33,173 nt of DNA from Priapulus caudatus. Its lineage: Eukaryota > Priapulida > Priapulimorpha > Priapulimorphida > Priapulidae. The notes under the pieces are model-generated. The model made no database searches and was not told where the DNA came from. It was given only the letters and a program-made list of their open reading frames with translations. The position numbers were made by a program, and so were the translations under genes. Shown piece by piece: positions 24,335 through 33,173 of the stretch (its first letter is position 1; every line of letters begins with the position of its first letter). The stretch spans positions 47,827 to 80,999 of the forward strand of contig NW_014578362.1 in NCBI RefSeq assembly GCF_000485595.1, written 5' to 3'.

Positions 24335-25712
24335 ATGGGAATGATCTCAAAAAGTTTAGGACCAATGCTAGTGAGAAATTCTAGTTAGAGATTCTTTGTC
24401 TAAAGCATTAGACTATTTCCTGCATTTATTTCAGCTACTAATTCGTCGAGCAATCAATATTGAGCTTGCTACGAAAAGGGCGATGAATTCCCTAAAAAGT
24501 CTTGATAGACAAACTCCCACGAGTTGGGTGGAAGATTCTGCACTGTACGTGCAGACCGTCTATCAGTACATATCATTGGTTACGCATTACTGAACTGTGG
24601 CATGACGTATGTACTCATACAATCGCATCCCAAAAACAAACTGCTCGGCCTTCCTGCCCTGTTGGGACCGGGAATGAACGATGTGGAGGACTTATAAATA
24701 CTCACCTTTAATTTCCACAGTGTAGACAATGATTTATTCATGCTAAACGCAAGGCCGTCTCGAAATTCTGAGAGGGAGCGGGTCAGGCGAATGTGGAATA
24801 TAGCGGAGCAGTGAGGGACCTTGAAAACCGTTACGAGTTTGCGTATCGCGTCTGTGATTGTTAAAAGAATGCAAAGAAATATATCAAAATAGTTTGTTTT
24901 GTGGCATTTGCCATATTCCTTTGCTCATTTTAATGCGAGCAGTCTTGAGACGTCGTACATGCTGCGCATAACGCGTTCATTGAATTTCTAAAAAATGCCA
25001 AAAGAGCCGAGCATAGAATAATTTCATTAACGATGCATGCTTTCCACGATAAAACAAGCCACAGGTGTATTGCCCTAAATTTAATTGATATATAAAAATG
25101 TACAAGTTCGTTTAATCACGGTAAGGCCACTCCACTTTTCAATGAGAATAGTGCAGGTAATTTTCCAAGCTTTCGATGCAGTATGCGCTGGTCGCGTATC
25201 TCTTTCGCGTCTCATCTAGCCTCACCAAACACGTTACGACGAAGTTCGCCGTTCTTACTCTATAGTTGACAGTAAACTGAACGTCTACTGCATGAATGCG
25301 TTGATCTGTCGATTTGGTCGCGTTAATGGGCGTTTAGGGTTTTATTCGCCGGCTTTGTGTCCACAATTTTTGCGATAGATATGTCGGTGAACCGCATGCT
25401 AATAGGCACTCAAGGGCACGAATCATAACTCCGCAATGAATGGGTACAATACTAAGTCTTCTTTTCAAGTCCGACGCGACTTCATTATCGTGAGAGCGTC
25501 CTCACGGCGGTGACAGCGATCGAACGCGACGGTGGCTGTGCGCGTGAGTGTCGTCCCGATATCGTCAATGCTGAGCTCATTCTGCCTGCACTTAACACGT
25601 ACGTTACAACTCCAGTAACTACATGATTCCTGCCGGAGGCGATTCGTCTACGGGAACTTAACGAGTTAGCATCTGCGACGTATGCGTTCTATATTCTGCG
25701 AATCGATGGCAT
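24335..25712. repeat. Block X, copy 3 (indel-rich)
   Basis: Full-length counterpart of copy 2, with frequent one-base insertions and deletions; the exon-like stretch is closed in all frames. Confidence 0.87.
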
Positions 25713-25825
25713 GTAGTGTGTGTGTGTGTGTGTGTGGGTGTGTGTTGTTGCGTGCGTGGGCGTGCGTGTCGTGGTACGGTGTGCTGTGGTGTGTGTGTGT
25801 GTGTGTGTGTGATGAAGCTATCCCT

Positions 25826-25867
<42 letters not shown>

Positions 25868-25986
25868 TGCTAGCGCGCCACGCGTGTGAGTGCACGAGTG
25901 TTTGCGTGTGTGTTCGTGCGAGCGCGATGTGTGTGTGTGTGTGAATGTGTTGTGTGATTGTGTGTGTGTAGTGTGTGTGTGTGTGG

Positions 25987-26017
<31 letters not shown>

Positions 26018-26348
26018 TCTAGCGCGCACGGCGTGTGAGTCACGAGTGGTTGTGCTGTGTGTGTTTCGTGGCGAGCGCGAGTGTGGTGTGTGTGTGTCTG
26101 TGTGTTCGCGTGTTGACTGGATGTTGTTGTGTTGTAGCGTGTGTTGGTGTGTGTGTGCTGGTGTGTTGTTTGTGTGCGAGCATGTGTGTTTTGTGTGTGT
26201 GTTGGTGTGCTGGACGGCGGTGTGTGACTGTGTGTGTTGTGTGTGTGGTGTTAGTGTGTGTGTGTTGTGTGTGTGGTGAGTGAGTGTGTGTGTGTGGTGT
26301 GTGTGTGTGTGTGTGTGTGTGAGTGATGTGTGTTGTGTGTGTGTGCGT
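25713..26348. repeat. (GT)n tract 2 with two ~60-bp cores
   Basis: Cores at about 25869 and 26019, plus a gtgtgcgagcatgtgtg motif near 26173, in the same order as tract 1. Confidence 0.93.
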
Positions 26349-27177
26349 GTGAGTTTCACTGCATGTCTGCTGTAACTTGTAGCATTCCACTGAAAAACTA
26401 TGCATCAGAAGCCGAGTCACAGGGAAAATATCTGAGGCGGTGCGCATAAATGCTCTCACCACGATAAAACTGTTAGACTTGCGTAATCGCCTAATTTTGT
26501 AAGTGTAACATCTATACATGGATACATGTATCAACACGGTTTAAAAATCAGGTCACACTTTTTCGTTTTATATTGACTAATCCGAACCAATCTCAACACC
26601 TGAATCTCTCACCATTTCCCAATACATCCACAATTCGTATTGACAAGATGTCATCGAGTAACTGTTCTTGCAAGTAGTTCTCTTAGAAGCAATTCTTAAA
26701 ATCTTAAAGCAAAAATAGAACAATTAACATTTTAAGTTAATCTCGCCTATTCATTATCTGATTATTTTTAATGTCGGTACTGATTAACACAATGAGCAGA
26801 TTTCTGAAAACACATTGTTAAACAATACGCCTCAAATCTTTGATCATGACCTGATTCACTCATTATACATACATACTGGGAATAAACTACACCTTAAATC
26901 TTTTTATGGAAACAATATAAACCAAGACAAAAGAAGACATAGGCAAATCGGGATCTCTCTAAACTGTTACAGATGATATAATACCACAGTATATTTGTTT
27001 GAAAAGCAATATTGGAGATGCGTCCCCGAATTTAGAAGGAACTATCTTAATAAGTTTGACTTCATATATCCATAAGACCTCACCACCAGCTATAGGCTGC
27101 ACCCTTCTCCCTATCAGCGTAATGACCTCACCACAGCTATAGGCTGCCACCTCTCCTTATCAGCAATATGATCTCAA
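26349..27177. repeat. Block Y, copy 2
   Basis: Counterpart of 21303-22182. It is not followed by an AC array; instead it joins a shortened block X at about 27178. Confidence 0.87.
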
Positions 27178-28040
27178 ACCGTGAAAATTCTGCACTTCGT
27201 GAATATAAAAGAAATTATAATTAAATAATTTGCTTTGTGGCTTTTGCCATATTTCTTGCTCATTTAATGCGACAGCGTCTTGAAGACAGTCGTACATGCT
27301 GCAGTAACGGCGCTTGAATTTCTAAAATGCCAAAAGAGCCGAGCAATAGGAATTTCATTAACGATGCATGCCTTTCACGATAAACAAGCCACAGGTTATT
27401 GCCTCAAATTTAATTGATCATAAAATGTCCAATTCGTTTAATCACGGCTAAGAGCACTCCACTTTTTCAATTGAGAATAGTGCAGTGTAATTTATTCAAG
27501 AGTTTCGGTGATGCGCTCGGTCGCGAGTATCTCTCTCTCGCGTCTCTCTAGCCTCACGCCAAAACGTTACGACGAAGTTCTGCGTTCTTACTCTATAGTT
27601 GACAGTAAACTGGAAACGTCTACTGCAATCCGAAGCGTTGATCTGTCGATTTGGTCAGCGTTAATTGGGCGTTTAGCGTTTTTCCCGGCTTTAGTTTCCA
27701 CAATTTTTGCGATAGGAGATGTCGGTGAACCGGCATGCTAAGCACTCAAGGGCACGGAATCATAACTCCGCAATGAATGGGGACAACGTAAGTCTTCTTT
27801 CAAGTCGACGCGATCTATATTCGTGAGAGCGTCCTAACGGCCGGTGACACGATCGAACGCGACGGTGGTGTGCGCGTGTAGTGTCGTCCCCGATTCGTCA
27901 ATGTGAGCTCATTCTGCCTGCCACTTAACAACGTACGTTCACTCCGTAACTACATGATTCTGCCGGAGGATTGTCTTCGAACTATAACGAGTTAGCATTC
28001 TGCGACGTATGCGTTTTATATTCTGCGAAATTCGATGCAT
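27178..28040. repeat. Block X', copy 4 (internal deletion)
   Basis: Starts gtgaaaattctgcacttcgtg and jumps to aatataa(a)agaaattataat, skipping about 320 bases present in copies 1-3 (about 17890-18205 in copy 1), including the exon-like stretch. The remaining part matches copy 2 to its end. Confidence 0.86.
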
Positions 28041-28116
28041 TGTGGGTTGGTGTGTGTGTGTGTGTGTGTGTGTGTGTTGTGTGTGTGGTGTGTGCGTTGC
28101 GCGTGCGTGCGTGCGT

Positions 28117-28157
<41 letters not shown>

Positions 28158-28318
28158 GTGTGTGTGTGTCTGTGTTGTGTGTGGTGTGCTGTGTGGTGTG
28201 TATGTCGTGTGTGTGTGCGTACGCGCGCACGCGCGTGTGAGTGCACGAGTGTTTGCGTGTGTGTTCGTGCGATCGCGAGTGGTGTGGTGTGTGTGTGTGT
28301 GTGTGTGTATTGTGGTGT

Positions 28319-28378
<60 letters not shown>

Positions 28379-28482
28379 AGCGCGCACGCGTGTGAGTGCA
28401 CGAGTGTTTGCGTGTGTGTTCGTGCGAGCGCGAGTGTGTGTGTGTGTGTGTGTGTGTGTTGTGTGTTTGTGGTGTGTTTGTG

Positions 28483-28532
<50 letters not shown>

Positions 28533-28563
28533 GTGTGCGAGCATGTGTGTTTGTGGTGTGTGC

Positions 28564-28606
<43 letters not shown>

Positions 28607-28667
28607 TGTGTTGAGTGGGTGTGTTGGTGTGTGTGTTGTGTGTGTGTGGTGTTGGTGATGTGTGTGG

Positions 28668-28721
<54 letters not shown>
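28041..28721. repeat. (GT)n tract 3 with two ~60-bp cores
   Basis: The purest GT tract; cores at about 28217 and 28376, gtgtgcgagcatgtgtg near 28534. Long same-strand and opposite-strand ORFs here are artefacts of GT repetition. Confidence 0.94.
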
Positions 28722-28723
<2 letters not shown>

Positions 28724-29579
28724 GAGTTTCAGTGCATGTCTGCCTGTAACCTTGTACATTCCCACTGAATAAACTATGCATCTAGAAGCCGAGTCTACAG
28801 GGAAAACTACTCTAGCGGTGCGCATAATGCTCTCCACGATAAAACTGTTAGACTTGCGTAATCGCCTAATTTGTAAGTTAACATTATACATCGTAAATGT
28901 ATCAAACACGGTTTAAAAAAATCAGGTCACACTTTTTCGTTTTATTGACTAATCCGAACCAATCTCAAATCATCTGAATCTCTCACCATTTCCCAATACA
29001 TCCACAATTCGTATTGACAAAGGAATGTCATCGGAGTAACTGTTACTGCAAGTAGTTCTTTAAGAAGCAATTCTTCAAATCTTTAAAGCAAAAATAGGAA
29101 CAATTAAACATTATTAATTAATCTGCCTATTCATTCATCTGATTATTTTTAATGTACCGGTACTCATTAACACAATGAGCAGATTTTCTGAAAACCACAT
29201 GTAAAAACAATTACGGCTGCAAATCTTTGATCATGATCCCTTTGATTCACTCATTTACATACATACTGGGAATAAACTACAAACCTTAAATTTTTTATGC
29301 GAAACATATAAAACCAAGACAAAACAGAGACATAGGCCATCGGGATCTCTCTAAACTGTACAGATGAATATAATACCACAGTATATCTTGTTTGAAAAGC
29401 AAATATTGGAGATGCGTCCCCGAATTTAGAAGGAACTAATCTAAATAAGGTTTGACTACATAATATCCATAATGACCTCACCACCAGCTATAGGCTGCAC
29501 CCTTCTCCCTATCAGCATAATGACCTCACCACCAGCTATAGGCTGCACCCTTCTCCCTATCAGCATAATGACCTCACTA
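28722..29579. repeat. Block Y, copy 3, with exact 48-bp tandem
   Basis: Counterpart of the other Y blocks. A 48-bp unit starting cataatgacctcaccaccag is repeated exactly at 29468-29515 and 29516-29563 with a partial third copy; in copies 1 and 2 the repeats are diverged. Confidence 0.88.
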
Positions 29580-30438
29580 CCGTGGAAAATTCTGCACTTC
29601 GTGAATATAAAAGAAAATATAATCAAAATGATTTGTTTGTGGCTTTTGCCATATTTCCTTGGCTCATTGTAATGCGAGCAGTCTTGAGACAGTCGTACAT
29701 GCTGGCAGTAACGGCCGCTTGAATTTCTAAATGCCAAAAGAGCCGAGCAATAGGAATTTTCATTAACGATGCATGCCTTTTCCACGATAAACAAGCCACA
29801 GGTTATTGCTCAAATTTAATTGATCATAAAAATGTACAATTCGTTTAAAGCCACTCCACTTTTCAATTGAGAATAGTGCAGTGTAATTGATTCCAGAGCT
29901 TTCGGTGTATGCGCTGGTCGCGAGTATCTCTTCTTTCGGTCTCTCTGCTTCACGCCAAAACGTTACGAGCGAAGTTCTTGCCGTTCTTACTCTATAGTTG
30001 ACAGTAAACTGGAAACGTCTACTGCCAATCCGAAGCGTTGATCTGTCGATTTGGTCAGCGTTAATTGGGCGTTGCATTATTTCCGGCTTTAGTTTCCACA
30101 ATTTTTGCGATAGGAGATGTCGGTGACGGCATGCTAAGGGCATTTCAGGCACCGAATCATAACTCCGCATGAATCGCGTCAAACGTAAGTCTTCTTTTGC
30201 AGTCGACGCCACTTCAGCCGTTGGAGCGTCCTAACGCGCGGTGACACGATACGAACGCGACGGTGCGGTGTGCGCGTGGAGTGTTCGTCCCCGATTCGTC
30301 AATGTGAGCTCATTCTGCTGCACTTAACAACGTACGTTACACTCGTAACTACATGATTCCTGCCGGACGATTGTCTACGAACTATAACGAGTAGCATTCT
30401 GCGACGATGCGTTTATATTCTGCGAATTCGATGCATTG
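29580..30438. repeat. Block X', copy 5 (same internal deletion as copy 4)
   Basis: Begins gtggaaaattctgcacttcg then aatataaaagaaaatataat, the same junction as copy 4, so the deletion predates the duplication of the short unit. Confidence 0.86.
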
Positions 30439-30474
30439 AGTGTGTTGTGTTGTGTGTGTGGTGTGTGTGGTGTG

Positions 30475-30515
<41 letters not shown>

Positions 30516-30532
30516 GCGTGCATGCGTGTGTG
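30439..30532. repeat. (GT)n/(CGTG)n tract 4, truncated
   Basis: Short GT start followed by about ten CGTG units. It lacks the 60-bp cores and block Y, marking the right boundary of the X-GT-Y array. Confidence 0.88.
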
Positions 30533-30583
30533 TTATAACAGAGATATTTTAGATAAACCGGTTAGCTTGACTTATAAACTCTT

Positions 30584-30628
30584 CATATCCATATCCATAT
30601 CCATATCCATATCCATATCCATATCCAT
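30584..30628. repeat. (ATATCC)n microsatellite
   Basis: About seven perfect hexamer units that grade into CATC repeats. Confidence 0.92.
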
Positions 30629-31662
30629 CATCATCCTCCATCCATCCACTCCATCCACATCCATCCATCCATCCATCCATCCCATCCATCCATCCATCCA
30701 TCCATCATCCATCCATCCATCCGATCCATCCATCCATCCATCCGTCCATCCATCCATCCATCCATCCATCCATCCATCCATCCATCCCATCCATCCATCC
30801 ATTCATTCATCCATCCATCCATCATCATCCATCATCCACACACCCAATCCCATCCATCCATCCGTCCGTCCTGTCCGTCGTCCGTCCGTCCGTCGTCCGT
30901 CGTCCGTCGTTCGTCCGTCCGTCCGTCCGTCCGTCCGTCCGTCCGTCGTCCGTCCGTCGTCCGTCCGTCCGTCCGTCCGTCCGTCCGTCCGTCCGTCGTC
31001 GTCCGTCCGTCCGCTCCGTCGTCCGTCCGTCCGTCCGTCCGTCGTCCGTCCATCATCCATCCATCCATCCATCCATCCATCCATCGCATCCATCATCCAT
31101 CCATCCATCCATCCATCCATCTCCATTCATCCACACACCCATCCATCCATCCATCATCCATCCATCCATCCATCACATCCATCCATCCATCCATCCATCC
31201 CATCCATCCATCCATCCATATCCATCCATCCATCCATCCATCCATCCATCCATCCATCCATCCAATCCCATCAATCCATCGTCCGTCCATCCATCCATCC
31301 ATCCATCCATCATCCATCCATCCATCCATCCATCCATCCATCATCCATCCATCCATCCATACAATCTAACCAACCATCAATCCATCCGTCCATCCATCCA
31401 TCCATCCATCTATCCATCCATCCATCAAACCATACATCCATCCATCCATCCCTTCGTCCCTTCGTCCCTCCGTCCGCCCGTCCGTCTGTCCGTCTGTCCG
31501 TCCACCCGCCCGTCCGTCCGTCCGTCCGTTCGTCCGTCCGCCCGCTCGTCCGTCCGTCTGTCTACCCGTCCGTTTGTCCGCCCGCCCGCCCGTCCGTCCG
31601 TCTGTCTACCCGTACGCCCGCCCGCCCGTGCGTGCGTCCGTCCGTTCATCAAACCCAATATA
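30629..31662. repeat. (CATC)n satellite with internal (CGTC)n domains
   Basis: About 1 kb of CATC tetramers with a CGTC domain at about 30860-31050 and a mixed CGTC/CGCC domain at 31450-31650. The orientation is opposite to the GATG arrays upstream. A 406-codon Ser/Ile/His/Pro ORF over it is spurious. Confidence 0.94.
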
Positions 31663-31908
31663 GTTAGTCTTTAGTTAGTCTACTCTATAGCCGATAGATA
31701 ACAGAAATAGTGTAACGTAACCCACTAATGGGTGTACACGCAGTAACGACTATGGCGTCATCCCCGCCTTTATGATATAATATACTCTAAGAGAATATCT
31801 CTTTTATAATGTAATTCACTAATGCAGGGCCAGTGGTAAATCACACCGTAATGCGTTATCGATGTCCCCGAGTAACTCATTGTAAACAACAGCAATCGCA
31901 GATAGCAA
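31663..31908. other. Flank of the satellite, no feature recognised
   Basis: AT-rich single-copy-looking sequence between the CATC satellite and the next interspersed repeat. Confidence 0.4.
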
Positions 31909-32213
31909 ACCTCCGCCACAGCGTAACAGTCCTCCCCATCTTGCTGGTACCCCCAATATGGAGTTTGATTAAATTTTCAGGATTTTTTTGTGATGAATTT
32001 TGAAGTCTTCCCCACAAAAAAAATCCTGATCACCACCAAAATCTAATCGATTGATTTTTGGCCCAAGACCAACCCGTCGCAAAAATTTCATCAAAATCCG
32101 TCCGTAATCTTTTGAGATATCCTGTTGACAGACAAACAAATCAACAAGCAAACCAACAAACCAACCAACAAACAAACTAACAGGGGCGAAAACATAACCT
32201 CCTTGGCGGAGGT
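31909..32213. mobile_element. Interspersed non-coding element with 10-bp inverted ends
   Basis: acctccgcca at 31909-31918 is the inverse of tggcggaggt at 32204-32213. Inside are phrases (tttgagatatcctg, cagacaaacaaat, ggggcgaaaacataacctcc) that I recall as a very common interspersed repeat in marine animal genomes; AACA repeats precede the right end. The class (MITE or SINE-like) is unsettled. No ORF. Confidence 0.65.
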
Positions 32214-32682
32214 AACAATGCTAAAGGTGACACGCAAAACAGCTTTCTATACCGCATAGCATGCTTAATAACGATCTAGGGACCGTTTTAACATTTGTAG
32301 TGGTGATATTCGGCACTAGAGTAAACAAATCTGCATTGTACACACAAGGTAGATGCCTTATAGACGTCTAAAAGTACGAAAAGTAAGATGGGTCTTGTCG
32401 AGAAATTATGCCGTTTAACTTGTGGTTGAGGTTAGTGGTTGTCGGATCCCGATTGCTGGGCATTTGCATCTTGCAGCAGGCAATATAGTTTCGAGTGAAG
32501 TCATGTTGTCAACTTTACATGTTGTTATTTAGCACGAATAAAGTGTGTGTTGCGTATGCACTGAAACTTTCTTGAGTATTTTTAATAAATTTTTGTGTTA
32601 TGCATATTCAGGCTTGCTGTCTATGGACGCCCTTCTACTGTTGTAAACAGTATCTCGGTAGGTGTGGCCGACTAGTACAGAC
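32214..32682. other. No feature recognised
   Basis: Between two interspersed repeats. It contains an aataaa at 32537 but no linked exon, so I do not call a transcript end. Confidence 0.35.
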
Positions 32683-33173
32683 AGGGGCGGATTAAGGCTC
32701 ACTGGTGCCCTAAGCACTGACCAATCTTGGTGCCCCCCCTCCTTTCCACATTGACCCAGTCCATTTGAGTTGTTGACCTGTCTGACCAAATATACAATGC
32801 AGGTTGCAGCAGTACAAAAATTTATGTCGGATTTCAAGGAGGGTGGTGATAAACAGGCGGGGGGTATGGGGGTTCTCCCCCAGAAATTTTTTTAAATGTA
32901 GATCGCAGGAGATGGTATTTAAGGCAATTTTGAGCGTACATGCATGATGCATGTACACCTTCATTCTGACTACGAGTCAATCTATTTGTTTTTTTACACG
33001 TTTCAGTTGTGAGAAAGACCTCTCTGTTGTGCAGTTGGTGACCATTAATGTTAAAAATATTCTTAAGGCAATTTCAACATTTGGAAAAGCACTCTCTAGT
33101 TTGTCTTCTGTAATGTAAAGTTCCATGTGAGTGAAAGATGTTTTCTTGGTTGTTTTAAACTTATGAAGAACAT
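32683..33173. mobile_element. Left end of hAT-like non-autonomous element, runs off window
   Basis: caggggcggattaaggc with G/C-rich ggtgcccccc and ggggggtatgggggttctcccccag segments is typical of CAGGGGCGGAT-ended hAT-type elements. The right end and target duplication are outside, so length and class cannot be confirmed. Confidence 0.55.

Noticed and set aside
28016-28909. Long His/Thr and Cys/Val ORFs (also 25658-26359 and 20632-20979)
   Set aside because: Translations of GT/AC microsatellite; no start context, domains or composition of a real protein.
29763-30212. 149-codon minus-strand ORF in block X'
   Set aside because: Not preserved in the other four X copies; no recognisable domain.
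30447-31667. 406-codon Ser-Ile-His-Pro ORF
   Set aside because: A CATC tetranucleotide array translates to SIHP repeats in every frame.
32530-32545. Poly(A) signal aataaa suggesting a transcript end
   Set aside because: No exon or coding sequence upstream; a hexamer is expected by chance in AT-rich DNA.

Overview
The window is nuclear DNA from an animal, most likely a marine invertebrate. The evidence is one gene split into many small exons with gt/ag introns, vertebrate-type TTAGGG telomere-like tracts, a decayed LINE tail, several foldback or MITE-like elements, and very abundant microsatellites. I cannot name the species or phylum from sequence alone.

Region 1 (about 1-13.5 kb) holds one recognisable protein-coding gene, on the minus strand: the DEAH-box helicase DHX57. 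I assembled 15 coding exons (717-13502) with matching splice phases throughout. They cover the start codon, a Gly/Arg-rich N-terminus, a UBA domain, an RWD domain interrupted by a CCCH zinc finger, the two helicase lobes and the start of the HA2/winged-helix region: about 1,090 codons of a family that is about 1,390 residues long in human. The C-terminal exons lie beyond base 1. All helicase motifs are visible, and the Walker A motif is split by a phase-2 intron. One exon (4778-5077) carries about five compensating one-base indels within some 85 bp. These look like raw long-read consensus errors, although a pseudogene is not formally excluded. The introns hold a MITE with 15-bp terminal inverted repeats (TIRs), two minisatellites flanking the Walker A exon, a tandem array of ~145-bp units, a 148-bp near-perfect palindrome and other repeats.

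Region 2 (13.5-15.3 kb) lies upstream of the start codon. It is a ~600-bp inverted-repeat element with a TTAGGG core that begins about 70 bp from the ATG, followed by a degenerate minisatellite, a short hairpin and sequence with no recognisable content.

Region 3 (15.3-31.7 kb) is a complex tandem segmental array with no convincing gene. The blocks are (AC/ACGC)n, block Z (with a minus-strand LINE 3' tail), (GATG)n, block X, (GT)n and block Y. The order is AC-Z-GATG-X-GATG-X-GT-Y, then AC-Z-GATG-X-GT-Y, then X'-GT-Y, then X'-GT, ending in a (CATC/CGTC)n array in the opposite orientation. Long units repeat at about 5.05 kb and short units at about 2.35 kb. Each of the three large GT tracts contains two copies of a conserved ~60-bp core. 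Some copies, especially 22.4-26.9 kb, are full of single-base indels, so copy number and order may partly be assembly artefact.

Region 4 (31.7-33.2 kb) has a ~305-bp interspersed repeat with short inverted ends and the left end of a hAT-like element that runs off the window. I saw no tRNA, rRNA, CRISPR array, operon or bacterial feature.
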